Assembly: GCF_000282135.1 (NCBI RefSeq)
Contig: NZ_AKJW01000115.1
Location: 61,319-125,318, forward strand
DNA from: Herbaspirillum sp. CF444
Lineage (GTDB): Bacteria > Pseudomonadota > Gammaproteobacteria > Burkholderiales > Burkholderiaceae_D
Reading direction: 5' to 3'
Length of the DNA: 64,000 nt
Every line of letters starts with the position of its first letter. Positions within the stretch are counted from its first letter, which is position 1. This document shows, one piece after another, positions 7,591-16,036 of this stretch. The position numbers were made by a program, and so were the translations under genes. Under the pieces are notes generated by a model. That model did not search any database, was not told where the DNA came from, and saw nothing but the letters and a program-made list of their open reading frames with translations.

Positions 7591-9177
7591 TTACTTACTC
7601 AACAATGAACGAAGGCGAGCGAAAAGACCAAGACCTGGCATTCTTGATGGTTGTAGCTGAGTGGCTGCTGGCAGATTGGCAAATGGATCTTTCTCGCTTA
7701 AATCTTCGTCGAATAAGATTACCAATGCCTGTGATGCTATTTCGTCAGTAAAGGCTGCTTCAATTTTCCAGAGGACATCTCGATCAGTTAAGGCAACGTA
7801 CAATCGCTTACCTGCATCAAGCAGAGGCTGAAATTCTTCAACAGTGTCGAAAATAATCGTCATCATTTCAATGCGACGAATATCAATGTAGATATCTATA
7901 CACTCGGGATGTACATAGATCGCTGGGGATGCCCTCCACTCCAGTTCAGCACGACACTTCGCCTTTGTTTCTGACAAATTAGGGTGTGGATTGTGAATCT
8001 CAAATCGCACGCCATTCTTCGATCTGGCATGCAATTTACTTTTCATTACCAGTTTTCCTGAGTCAAGCATGTCCCGTTTAAATTTTTGCCAAGCCAGCTG
8101 CCCTCCACGCCCTTTAGCTTCGACCGTCAGTTTATCGATGACATATGGATCTCCATCATCATCAAACGTTACACCATGAGGGAGGACATTTACGCGCACT
8201 GTCTTAGCCTTGCCATGCTCAAACGCATTCAATGCCAATTCCTTAAACAACACAGTTAAGTTGCTAGCAAGAAAACGGTCTATTGCCGCGCTACCGGTAT
8301 AAAAATCGATTACAGACTCAAGCCCTCGGAGGGCTCTATTCACTTGGTGGGTAACGGAGTCGTCAGCGGAGAACAAATCTTTTCGAAGTTCAAATGAGTG
8401 CCCCAGAAGAACATCAGCTAAGCTTTGTAAGCCTTCCTTGTGTTCGCTATCTATCGGAATCGCTGGTAAGCCATTCAAGAGAGTTTGAGCGGCCTTTTTT
8501 GACACATTATTCTGCGGCGTGCGATTGAAATCATCATCACCGAAGTCAGATACTGCTTTAATTATGAGCCACGGAATAGATTTATTTTCGCAAGATGGTA
8601 CTACGACAAATCCCTCCATTTCCCCTCCATGAGCGCTAGGAAATTTCGTGATTAGTTCATCGCGTGCTGTTGTTTCTTCGTACAATTTTTCCACAGAAAG
8701 CATAATCGATGGTGCGATTACGCCTACTCCAGCAAATCCTCGAATAACTTCCTCGGGCATCGAAGTCTCGAATGTCTTAGGCTGTTCCATTAATCCAGAC
8801 TTGCTGGCGATCGATCGATTTACAGAGATCAGCGAACTCCCCACCAAAACATCGCCAATATCCGTCAGTTTCGGATTTCCCCAGCACACACCACAAAGCA
8901 CAACCGCTGCCGGTTTCGGATATCTTTCGTTTGCGATAAAATCACTTAAAAAGCGTGATGCGGCCCCCGCGCCAGCAAAGGCACCATCGCCGTCCAGCAC
9001 AAGCACGATTCGATCAGCTGCAACACCCAAGTAAGCGCGATGCGATGAATGATGCGTAACAAGCTTACGATGCGCCTGCATTACGCCCAACACTGCTTTT
9101 CGTTCATGGGAATTTGTCGTAAGCACGATAACAAACGCGCGGTCGAGAATACTTTTGTAAGCTTGCAGATGACGCAC
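7591..9177 (-). CDS. nucleoside phosphorylase-like domain fused to GHKL ATPase-like domain
   Basis: A 528-residue protein. Residues about 10-245 resemble the MTA/SAH nucleosidase and purine-phosphorylase fold: a Gly-rich VVLCGVCWGNP strand, then GGEMEGF and AVSDFGDDD, the nucleobase-site and catalytic Asp motifs of that family. Residues about 300-430 resemble a GHKL (histidine-kinase/MutL) ATPase, with N-box-like KELALNAFEHG and FDDDGDPY. The C terminus is an uncharacterised alpha/beta part. Phosphorylase-like sensor or effector domains are known from bacterial conflict systems, so a nucleotide-sensing defence protein is plausible but unproven. It occupies its own cassette between repeats 3 and 4. 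Confidence 0.72.
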   Translation of the reverse strand: MRHLQAYKSILDRAFVIVLTTNSHERKAVLGVMQAHRKLVTHHSSHRAYLGVAADRIVLVLDGDGAFAGAGAASRFLSDFIANERYPKPAAVVLCGVCWGNPKLTDIGDVLVGSSLISVNRSIASKSGLMEQPKTFETSMPEEVIRGFAGVGVIAPSIMLSVEKLYEETTARDELITKFPSAHGGEMEGFVVVPSCENKSIPWLIIKAVSDFGDDDFNRTPQNNVSKKAAQTLLNGLPAIPIDSEHKEGLQSLADVLLGHSFELRKDLFSADDSVTHQVNRALRGLESVIDFYTGSAAIDRFLASNLTVLFKELALNAFEHGKAKTVRVNVLPHGVTFDDDGDPYVIDKLTVEAKGRGGQLAWQKFKRDMLDSGKLVMKSKLHARSKNGVRFEIHNPHPNLSETKAKCRAELEWRASPAIYVHPECIDIYIDIRRIEMMTIIFDTVEEFQPLLDAGKRLYVALTDRDVLWKIEAAFTDEIASQALVILFDEDLSEKDPFANLPAATQLQPSRMPGLGLFARLRSLLSK

Positions 9178-9252
9178 ACACTCTCCTACAGGAATTTACT
9201 TCGATAGCAATGCTTCTGATGAGCATGTCCCATTATCCGAATATCTTGCGAT

Positions 9253-9276
9253 GGCCGCTACTGGCCGATTGCGGGC
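9253..9276 (-). repeat. array palindrome copy 4
   Basis: GGCCGC, centre TACTGGCCGATT, GCGGGC. It lies between the phosphorylase/GHKL cassette and the next membrane-protein cassette. Confidence 0.8.
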
Positions 9277-9326
9277 TTTCATGCCAAGCATGAAATGTGC
9301 TGGGTTCTGGTATGTACCGTACTAGC

Positions 9327-9869
9327 TCAATAGATTTCGGTCATCAAATAGAAATGTCCGCCTAGCGGCCGAATGATAATTTCAGAAGCCTCGTCTGCCT
9401 TCGGTTGCTTGGCCGCTCGGTCAGAACGGTCATAGACTAACGCGTGGGTTTCGATCCGACTCAGGAAATGGCCTCGTGATCCGAATCCCCACATCATCTT
9501 TCCCTCTTTCTCCGCAGGGAGATGATCAACAACCCAATTGTAATAGGGACGAGCAAGCTGGAATCGTAGCCAGTCCGAATCAAAGCCAAGCGACATGACC
9601 AGAGCGATCAGAAAAAATATAGCCGGCGCAGCTAGAATAAATATTAGTCGACGCCATTGCCGCCGCTGGACTGATATCACCACTTTTATCAGGCCTGCTA
9701 TCGACAGCCCCAAAAAGCAGAGGATCATGCATGGCAATAGGAAGATCGTCCAGCCGGCATAACGCTCAATTTGGTCGACGGAATAAAGAAGCAGTGCTAG
9801 GGCCATCCACGACTTCACATAGATATGCGGAACACTGCTATTGATGTTTGACTCGCTGGGATACGTCAT
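9327..9869 (-). CDS. hypothetical membrane protein
   Basis: A 180-residue protein with three likely membrane segments in its first 110 residues (around WMALALLLYSV, TIFLLPCMILCFLGLSIAGL and LIFILAAPAIFFLIALVM). A soluble C-terminal domain ends in PLGGHFYLMTEIY. A short basic loop (QRRQWRR) separates segments two and three. No family recognised. It is a single-gene cassette bounded by repeats 4 and 5. Confidence 0.65.
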   Translation of the reverse strand: MTYPSESNINSSVPHIYVKSWMALALLLYSVDQIERYAGWTIFLLPCMILCFLGLSIAGLIKVVISVQRRQWRRLIFILAAPAIFFLIALVMSLGFDSDWLRFQLARPYYNWVVDHLPAEKEGKMMWGFGSRGHFLSRIETHALVYDRSDRAAKQPKADEASEIIIRPLGGHFYLMTEIY

Positions 9870-10022
9870 CTTATTCTTGATGTATACGTTGTCTTTATAA
9901 CACCCAGTCTAAGGCTATTCGGCTATTAGTTGTTGACAGCGGCCTGACGAAGCGGGGTGCCTCCCTGAAGATGCCCGCCATCTGACCGAGTCATCCGTTA
10001 GCAACAATATAGCTCGATGGAA

Positions 10023-10046
10023 GTCCGTTTCTGGCCGATAACGGAC
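10023..10046 (-). repeat. array palindrome copy 5
   Basis: GTCCGT, centre TTCTGGCCGATA, ACGGAC. The arms carry a compensated base change (T with A instead of C with G), so the stem is preserved. It ends 10 bp beyond the stop of the gene at 10056. Confidence 0.85.
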
Positions 10047-10055
10047 GAAAAAATA

Positions 10056-10355
10056 TCACTCACCGACAGGGCCGAGAGGTATCCAGTTCGATTTATACGG
10101 GTCCTCTCCCAAAGAAATAATCCGCTTTTGTAGAGCCAGGAAAACATCGTATTGCCCCGTTCTTCCCGCTTTAATCTGCTCAAGCTCTTCTCTAGATATT
10201 TGGTCTTCTCGCCAGCAAACTTGATGAGCTCCTCCGTCGTAGCGCACAAAATAGGCATCGCCACGTCTCACTATTTCCATGCCATTCAACGCGTAAATTT
10301 TCTTCTCTTGCACAATTTCCCCTTGTGAAATTATGTATTCATGGTCAGTCTTCAT
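10056..10355 (-). CDS. hypothetical protein
   Basis: A 99-residue soluble protein (MKTDHEYIISQGEIV). The longer frame to 10424 would translate through repeat 6, so I take the ATG at 10355, which sits only 2 bp from that repeat. The sequence (NGMEIVRRGDAYFVRYDGG, EELEQIKAGRTGQYDVF) has the size and character of small immunity-type proteins but no family is recognised. With almost no leader, its ribosome site would have to lie inside the repeat (AGAAACGGA). Confidence 0.6.
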   Translation of the reverse strand: MKTDHEYIISQGEIVQEKKIYALNGMEIVRRGDAYFVRYDGGAHQVCWREDQISREELEQIKAGRTGQYDVFLALQKRIISLGEDPYKSNWIPLGPVGE

Positions 10356-10357
10356 AC

Positions 10358-10381
10358 GTCCGTTTCTGGCCGATAACGGAC
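10358..10381 (-). repeat. array palindrome copy 6
   Basis: GTCCGT, centre TTCTGGCCGATA, ACGGAC, identical to copy 5. The two copies bound a compact cassette of about 335 bp. Confidence 0.85.
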
Positions 10382-10479
10382 TTATTAACTGCTCCCCCGA
10401 GATAATAACGCTGGTGTAATTCACTCAATTCGTCTTATATAAGTGCTGGTTCTACTCAATATACTGCTCGAGTTTCTCA

Positions 10480-13146
10480 TCACAACCCGTAATAGACATA
10501 GGCCGAGATATCATCCTGGCTAAAATCATGATTTGCGGCCCAAACCTTGGTCCTGCGCAAAGCTTCCGATACAGAAGTGGTTTTCAGCTCATCGTAAAAA
10601 TGCTCAAAGAATTCGCCGGACTTCCTGACTTCGATTGGCCATAATGCCGAAATCACACCGATGCTGCCCGCCTCGAAAAATGAATATGTCAGCCCGATGA
10701 CCCCATCTCCAGACTGATAGGTACCATACGCGGTATCGCAGGATTGAAGCACCACCAGGTCGCTGTGCAGGCTTAGTCCGGCTATTTTTGAGGCAGTCAG
10801 GAAGCCGTCGGTGCTCGGCGCTCGGTTGGTTTGTGCCAGCACAATGGCACTCAGCATGGGGTTATACGGATTCACATAGCCATGCGCGGCAAAATGGATA
10901 ATCCGATAGCGTTCCAGGCTGCCATGCCTCATCAGGTCGTAGATCGACGCTTCGCTGGCCCGTTCATCGCTGTAGATATTTTTGCGTGAAAATCTCTGAC
11001 CGATATGTTCGATGGTCTCCAGAGAGTACGGCAGATTCTTGAACCAAGCAGTGTAATTCAGCATTGCAATGGGCATCAGTTCCGGCTGGTTCTTTACTTG
11101 GTCGGAGATAACAGCCAGATCCATCTGGCTCATGGAATGCGAGCGCTCCCGCTGGAGCGATACGTTGTTGTCGTATTTCGTGATGCTCTCGTACGAAATA
11201 CCGCCGAAGCCGAGAAAATCGTTGCGGTCACTGTCAGTGTACTGCTTTTTCATTTCAGTCAGATTGTCGTAGATCATGAAAGTCGGCAACATGCGTACTG
11301 AAAAAGACTGATACATCTTTTTATTGTTGATCGTTAAATCGTCGAAAGCGATGCCGCCTATTTCGGCATCGGGACTGACCAGCAATTTCCCGCCGGCTCC
11401 CAGCTTTTCTTGTATCGGCGCAACCAGTTTGTCGCTCAGGATACGTAAATATTTTTCAGTTTCCTGATCATTGCTGCGAATCGCGCGGTTGGTGGACAGC
11501 ACTTTATTGCGTGTGTAAAGCCGGTAGTCGTTAATCGTCTTTTTGATTGCCGTCGAATCGCCCAAATTTCGTGTATAGAGTTCTTTGCCATCATAGACAA
11601 AAACCCATAGAGAACCGCCCAGGAATTTATAGCTGATTTTCAGGGCGTCCCGCTCCAGCGTGTTCATCGCAAGATACCAGGCCGGCGGCGTTTTCGAGGT
11701 CGGAACGGAATCGTTGAAATTATGATTCAGCGAATAATCAAGCAAGGTTTTGCCAAGTTCGGCATGCGCCTTGTTCAGCTCCGGGGAATCGATATGCAGA
11801 CTCTTGTTCACCGCAATTTTCTGGTTAACTTGCGTCAACTGAAATTTGATGTTTTTAAAATTTTTGTATTCAGTGCTGTTGATCTGCCCTTCCAGGTTTG
11901 AAAGCTGGAATTTTTCGGACAAGGAACGGCTTTTGAAATATTCAATCAAGAACAATGCGTCGAATCGATTATGTGTCAGATTCAAGCCAATCAACATATT
12001 GATCATCGTCTCGGACTGCCTGACCCAAGTCGACAACAACTGATCGTTGTCAGCGATTTTCTTTCTGAAGTCGACCAGCGACTTCAACATTGCATTTCCG
12101 TATGACAAAGCCTCATCCGCCTGGTTTGAAGCGATCAGATTTTGAGTCAGATTGAAGCCATTGATCAAGGCTTGCGGGCTGGCGAGCTCGTTACTGTCGG
12201 CATATTTTTTGTATAGATCCTTTTGATAGGCAATTGCCTTTTGCAGATCGACGCCTCTGGTACTGACGCCAAGATCGGACTGCGCCTTGCCAGCCAGAAC
12301 CTTGTTCTGAAAGCCCGGGTTCGATGTGATTTTGTAGACGTCCTGATTGATTTGAATCGCCTTTTCCCGCGAACCTGTTTCACGTAACGCCGTGGCCCAG
12401 ATCAGTTTTGCGTCCAATATTTCGGCGTTGTCTTCGCTGATGCCGACTTCCTGCATTAGCCGCAATGATGCCTCGATCGTCGACAGGCTTTTGGTGAAGT
12501 TTCTCAGTTTGTTATAGTCGTAGGCGATATTTTTGAGAAAAATCCCTTCGCGGAACTTATTGCCGCTGATGGCGGCATTCGATTTGAAATCGGCATAGGC
12601 AGCAAGATCGTACTCAAGTGCTTTTTCAGGAGCGCCGAGGTTCGCATAGACTTCCCCAAGATGCGTATAAATCAAATTCAAATTATCTCTGGACTGTGCA
12701 CGCAGAACGATACCTTTGGCGTCCTCCAAGATCAGCACCGCATCATTGAAACGCGAGGTGCCGATATACACCTCTGACAACGATACTTCGGCAGACACCA
12801 AAATTGAATTGCTCTCGCCGAGTTCGCTCTTGCTATTCTTCAAAACAGCCTGCAGCATGTCCATGGCTTTGGGTATATTCCCTGCCTTCTTATACAGATT
12901 GGCGGCAAGGGTCTCCAGGCATAAATTGGCGGCACTCGTATCCGCATCCTTCTTTAATGGATAGCGGGATTGCTCTTGCAGGACAATCGGCAGCGCTTCC
13001 CGATATTTCGCACCGGCGACCAGACTGGTGATTTTCCGATAAACATCCCCGCACGCCGGTATATTTTTATAGGCAAGTTCGGCATGGACTCCACTCGAAG
13101 CAAACAGCAGCGCCAGAAGCAAGATTGATCGCATTTTTATTTTCAT
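10480..13146 (-). CDS. TPR-CHAT protein, secreted caspase-like peptidase
   Basis: An 888-residue protein with an N-terminal signal peptide (MKIKMRSILLLALLFASSGVHAEL), helical TPR-like repeats over about residues 40-400, a helical linker, and a C-terminal CHAT domain. Both catalytic residues of the caspase-like fold are visible: His in IIHFAAHGYVNP (about residue 755) and Cys in VVLQSCDTAYG (about 803). CHAT proteins are proteases that usually cut a partner, and some are gasdermin- or CRISPR-linked. No such partner is adjacent here. It is by far the largest single-gene cassette (repeats 6-7, 2.8 kb). Confidence 0.85.
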   Translation of the reverse strand: MKIKMRSILLLALLFASSGVHAELAYKNIPACGDVYRKITSLVAGAKYREALPIVLQEQSRYPLKKDADTSAANLCLETLAANLYKKAGNIPKAMDMLQAVLKNSKSELGESNSILVSAEVSLSEVYIGTSRFNDAVLILEDAKGIVLRAQSRDNLNLIYTHLGEVYANLGAPEKALEYDLAAYADFKSNAAISGNKFREGIFLKNIAYDYNKLRNFTKSLSTIEASLRLMQEVGISEDNAEILDAKLIWATALRETGSREKAIQINQDVYKITSNPGFQNKVLAGKAQSDLGVSTRGVDLQKAIAYQKDLYKKYADSNELASPQALINGFNLTQNLIASNQADEALSYGNAMLKSLVDFRKKIADNDQLLSTWVRQSETMINMLIGLNLTHNRFDALFLIEYFKSRSLSEKFQLSNLEGQINSTEYKNFKNIKFQLTQVNQKIAVNKSLHIDSPELNKAHAELGKTLLDYSLNHNFNDSVPTSKTPPAWYLAMNTLERDALKISYKFLGGSLWVFVYDGKELYTRNLGDSTAIKKTINDYRLYTRNKVLSTNRAIRSNDQETEKYLRILSDKLVAPIQEKLGAGGKLLVSPDAEIGGIAFDDLTINNKKMYQSFSVRMLPTFMIYDNLTEMKKQYTDSDRNDFLGFGGISYESITKYDNNVSLQRERSHSMSQMDLAVISDQVKNQPELMPIAMLNYTAWFKNLPYSLETIEHIGQRFSRKNIYSDERASEASIYDLMRHGSLERYRIIHFAAHGYVNPYNPMLSAIVLAQTNRAPSTDGFLTASKIAGLSLHSDLVVLQSCDTAYGTYQSGDGVIGLTYSFFEAGSIGVISALWPIEVRKSGEFFEHFYDELKTTSVSEALRRTKVWAANHDFSQDDISAYVYYGL

Positions 13147-13147
13147 T

Positions 13148-13171
13148 GTTAATCTCTGGCCGATTGCGGGT
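13148..13171 (-). repeat. array palindrome copy 7
   Basis: GTTAATC-TCTGGCCGATT-GCGGGT. The right part is conserved and the left arm has decayed. It lies 1 bp from the start codon of the CHAT gene. Confidence 0.75.
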
Positions 13172-13244
13172 GCTGATATCAGCGGTCAAATTGAGTCGAG
13201 AATTCTAAAGAATGGGCTGCCACCTGCTGACACGGAAAAGCTCT
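13172..13244. other. gene-less interval between two array repeats
   Basis: Only 73 bp separate repeats 7 and 8, and neither strand has a credible ORF. It looks like an empty or deleted cassette, or the remnant of one. Confidence 0.5.
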
Positions 13245-13274
13245 GATGTCTCCTTCTGGCCGATTGCGGACATC
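13245..13274 (-). repeat. array palindrome copy 8
   Basis: GATGTC and GACATC form the outer arms and TTCTGGCCGATT the centre. The pairing is perfect over the outer six bases. Confidence 0.85.
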
Positions 13275-13298
13275 GGTTAGCCGTTTTCTTCTAGCAGA

Positions 13299-13565
13299 CT
13301 ATTGCCGCAAACGAATATTCAAAAGCGGCAAACGAAGTTCGCGAATATTTTTGTTGGACTTAAATTCTTCAATCTGCCGTAGTTCGAGAAGATATCTATC
13401 CCAGAAGGAGTTCCATTTCTTCTTTTTCTTAGGAGACGGAACATGAAGCTTCCAATGAACCCGAATGCTTTCGCGACCACATAGCGGGCAATGAAATGCA
13501 TTGATATTTTGGTCTTTGCGCTGCAATTTTTTACAGTACAAGCAGGCAAAAGTTCGATTACTCAT
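13299..13565 (-). CDS. small zinc-ribbon protein
   Basis: An 88-residue protein starting at the ATG at 13565 (MSNRTFACLYCKK), which has an AGGAAAT ribosome site; the longer frame to 13640 would run through repeat 9. Two CxxC pairs (CLYCKK and CPLCGR, 22 residues apart) make a zinc ribbon. A lysine run (KKKKKW) follows, suggesting nucleic-acid contact. The rest is basic and helical. Function unknown. Confidence 0.65.
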   Translation of the reverse strand: MSNRTFACLYCKKLQRKDQNINAFHCPLCGRESIRVHWKLHVPSPKKKKKWNSFWDRYLLELRQIEEFKSNKNIRELRLPLLNIRLRQ

Positions 13566-13610
13566 ATATTTCCTGTATAGGAATCGTAGCGCTTTGTGCT
13601 CTTGATGAAT

Positions 13611-13634
13611 GCCCGTTTCTGGCCGGTTACGGCC
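13611..13634 (-). repeat. array palindrome copy 9
   Basis: GCCCGT, centre TTCTGGCCGGTT, ACGGCC, between the zinc-ribbon cassette and the 245-residue protein cassette. Confidence 0.8.
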
Positions 13635-13668
13635 GTTCACTGACGGAAACAGAATTTAATAACCGGGC

Positions 13669-14406
13669 TTAGTGAGTTAGAAAATCAAAGACAACTTTCA
13701 GCAGCTCCTTGCTTCTCAGGTTTTGACGGTCGTTGTCGTCTCTATTTCGAATAAGGACAAAAGACTCCTCAGACGGTGAGAGCACTTCCACAACCTGGCC
13801 TTTATAGTTGGAAATTTCAATGAATCCATTTGTGACTCCGCTGAGATTTCTAATCTCTCGCTCCAGCAGTTCAAATTTCACAAAGACATCCGAATTTCCA
13901 GTTCCTGATTTCGTTCTAGGATTGTCAAACCTCAACATTATTTTCGGAGATGGTTGTCTTGCCCAGTCCAAGATGGGGATAGTCTCTTTACGTAAAATTG
14001 AAAATTCCTCTCTTGACTCGCTTCCGGTGAATTCGAATTTATGAACGGGGAAGCAGAACGTTAATTTTTCACGCTCTTTATCCAATCTTCCTTTGAAATA
14101 TTCATGACAGTCTTCACGCACAAAAGCCAAGTTTGAAAAATTTCGCTTGTTCGATGGAAGTTCAGAAATATCAAACGGGGAATTTCTAATCTCGCCAGGT
14201 TGATTATGAAAAATAAACAACGCAAAGTCATCGTCTGCCTCATCCGCAGAAAGGAGAAGAATATCTCTGGCATTTCCAACGTCTCTACCTAGCATCACAT
14301 AATAGAAAAATGTCGATTTAAGCAACACATCTTCGCATCTAAAGATTCCATCGCCCAAGTCATAGAGACCGGAGAAATTGTCCTCCAAATTTTTCCGAGT
14401 TAACAC
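13669..14406 (-). CDS. hypothetical protein
   Basis: A 245-residue soluble protein without signal or membrane segments (MLTRKNLEDNFSGLYDLGDG). It is rich in charged residues and contains a possible beta-barrel-like C-terminal portion (GFIEISNYKGQVVEVLSPSEESFVLIRNRDD). I do not recognise a family. It is the only gene in its cassette. Confidence 0.6.
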   Translation of the reverse strand: MLTRKNLEDNFSGLYDLGDGIFRCEDVLLKSTFFYYVMLGRDVGNARDILLLSADEADDDFALFIFHNQPGEIRNSPFDISELPSNKRNFSNLAFVREDCHEYFKGRLDKEREKLTFCFPVHKFEFTGSESREEFSILRKETIPILDWARQPSPKIMLRFDNPRTKSGTGNSDVFVKFELLEREIRNLSGVTNGFIEISNYKGQVVEVLSPSEESFVLIRNRDDNDRQNLRSKELLKVVFDFLTH

Positions 14407-14649
14407 AATTTATCCTTCCCTTTAGTGATGGCACCGTCTTCCAAGTATGAATTCGAGCGCGAAAGGTGTCCGTTCTTCTGCAACGCGGGCATCCCTCGAG
14501 GTACTTTTATGAATTCGGATAGCTGCATAATTTTTAGGAAATGGTTTGTCTATTGAACGTCTGCAACTGGCCGATTGCGGACTCCCGTTCGCAAACCGAT
14601 TGCTACCCTGGTGGCTAGAGTTGGAACCGACTCGACGTATGCGCTGAAG
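14407..14649. other. intergenic stretch containing repeat 10
   Basis: About 240 bp without a gene. Apart from array repeat 10 near its right end, I see nothing recognisable. It probably holds the promoter of the 245-residue protein gene. Confidence 0.4.
14559..14582 (-). repeat. array palindrome copy 10
   Basis: GTCTGC, centre AACTGGCCGATT, GCGGAC. Additional flanking bases GAAC and GTTC extend the dyad outward. Confidence 0.82.
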
Positions 14650-14979
14650 CTAGTCACTCAAGGGTAGGATAAGTTCTGAAACTTGCACATCGATAGTCAC
14701 GATGCACTCCTTAATCGCAAGTGCTGCGACATTTTCAATGTAAGCTACTTTATCTTCATGACCTCGCACAGTCACAGACAGTGAAATATCGTGCGGTGTC
14801 AGCTCAAAACTCATATCGCCATGAGTCGCAATTCCAGTCCCAGCGGACCAAACCACGGGGCCGAAAAATCTCTCCGCCAAATTTTTATAGTCGCCTATAC
14901 CAAATTGAGCGTCCATCTCAATCTCTTCAATAGAAAGAGGATGACCCTGTGACTTTATGAGTATGAAATCTAGGCTCAT
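14650..14979 (-). CDS. hypothetical immunity-like protein
   Basis: A 109-residue acidic soluble protein (MSLDFILIKSQGHPLSIEEI). An alpha/beta composition with alternating strands near the C terminus (DISLSVTVRGHEDKVAYI, ECIVTIDVQVSELILP) is typical of small immunity proteins, but no family is recognised. It is the sole gene of its cassette. Confidence 0.55.
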   Translation of the reverse strand: MSLDFILIKSQGHPLSIEEIEMDAQFGIGDYKNLAERFFGPVVWSAGTGIATHGDMSFELTPHDISLSVTVRGHEDKVAYIENVAALAIKECIVTIDVQVSELILPLSD

Positions 14980-14996
14980 CGCTTCTCCTTATTAAC

Positions 14997-15020
14997 GGCT
15001 GCTCCTGGCCGATTGCGGAC
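14997..15020 (-). repeat. array palindrome copy 11
   Basis: GGCTGC, centre TCCTGGCCGATT, GCGGAC. It sits just upstream of the 109-residue gene, with the alpha/beta hydrolase cassette on its other side. Confidence 0.82.
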
Positions 15021-15100
15021 TTTCAGCGCGATCCACAAAGAAGCTAGCCTTCACAACTTACAAACTGTCTTCCAGCAGATGAGCGCCATGGTCGTACGAT

Positions 15101-15922
15101 CTATTGGCAATCAGCAAGTATTTTCAGTAGCCACTCAGTGAAGTGTTCGGGCTGCTCAAGACTTGGCAAATGGGCGGCGGAGGTCAGTATCTCGAGCTGT
15201 CCCTTCGGGAGTCTTGCGGCGAGCTGCGCGCAACGTGTCTGGATGTGCGGTATATCCAGATTGCCGCACAGGATTCGTACTGGAACGGCAATTTGATCGA
15301 GTCGCTCCCATGCGGGCTCGGGTTCGACAGCGCGACCAAGGGAAGGCGTAGCCAAAGCGATCGCGTTCATAGCCAAGAACAGGTCGCGGGCTTTTCCGCT
15401 CACGCGCCCCTCGTCCGATTGCGGTCCATCAAGCCAGAGTGCCGCTTGCAGTTGATTGACCTTATTTAGATCTCCTGACTTCCTCGCCAATTCGGTAGCC
15501 TCGAGCAGCCGCTGCACCGCAGTGATGGGTGTTGCGGCTGGTGCGCCGCCGACACCCGGCGCGACCAGCACCAATGCCGCAATTTGATCTTGAGAGGCGA
15601 GAGCTGCGTCAATGGCAATGCTGCCACCCCTCGAGCAGCCAACTAAAATGGCCGGCTTGTCACTATCGGCCAGTTGATCTAGTACAGCAAACAGATCGTC
15701 TGTCTGGCTATAAGTCTCGTCAACCATGCTCGTCTCACCGAAGCCTCGGCGGTCGAACGCGATTACGCGATAGCTGGACGCCAGCGCGTTAAATTGATGA
15801 CTCCACATCCGTCGGTCCGCGACATTGGCATGGAGGAAGAGGATCGGTTGGCCGTCACCGGCCCATTCAGCCGCTATACGTGCGGTACCGCTAGTGACGA
15901 TTTCCCGCATAGTCTGCATCAA
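15101..15922 (-). CDS. alpha/beta hydrolase
   Basis: A 273-residue cytosolic hydrolase. The oxyanion region (PILFLHANVADRRMW), strand-turn FDRRGFGETS, and nucleophile elbow LVGCSRGGS (Ser about residue 96) are clear. The acid is probably in GNLDIPHI and the catalytic His in SAAHLPSLEQPE (about residue 250). These define the serine hydrolase fold of esterases and peroxidases; the substrate cannot be read from sequence. Internal Met at residue 5 is an alternative start. It is GC-richer than neighbouring cassettes, which suggests a different origin. Confidence 0.82.
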   Translation of the reverse strand: MMQTMREIVTSGTARIAAEWAGDGQPILFLHANVADRRMWSHQFNALASSYRVIAFDRRGFGETSMVDETYSQTDDLFAVLDQLADSDKPAILVGCSRGGSIAIDAALASQDQIAALVLVAPGVGGAPAATPITAVQRLLEATELARKSGDLNKVNQLQAALWLDGPQSDEGRVSGKARDLFLAMNAIALATPSLGRAVEPEPAWERLDQIAVPVRILCGNLDIPHIQTRCAQLAARLPKGQLEILTSAAHLPSLEQPEHFTEWLLKILADCQ

Positions 15923-15984
15923 CCTTGTCCTCTTAAGTACGTTTTAACTCACGATTATTAACCACTGGCTCGTCGCTGTCGAAT

Positions 15985-16008
15985 GGCTCAAAATGGCCGA
16001 TTGCGGAC
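15985..16008 (-). repeat. array palindrome copy 12
   Basis: GGCTCA-AAATGGCCGATT-GCGGAC. The right half is canonical and the left arm is degenerate. Confidence 0.75.
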
Positions 16009-16036
16009 TTGGAATGCCGGCGAAAATATCACTACC

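Noticed and set aside
14460..14500. Extra palindrome copy at GTGTCCGTTCTTCTGCAACG
   Set aside because: Only partial resemblance (GTCCGTTCTTCTG) with no GGCC core; not counted.
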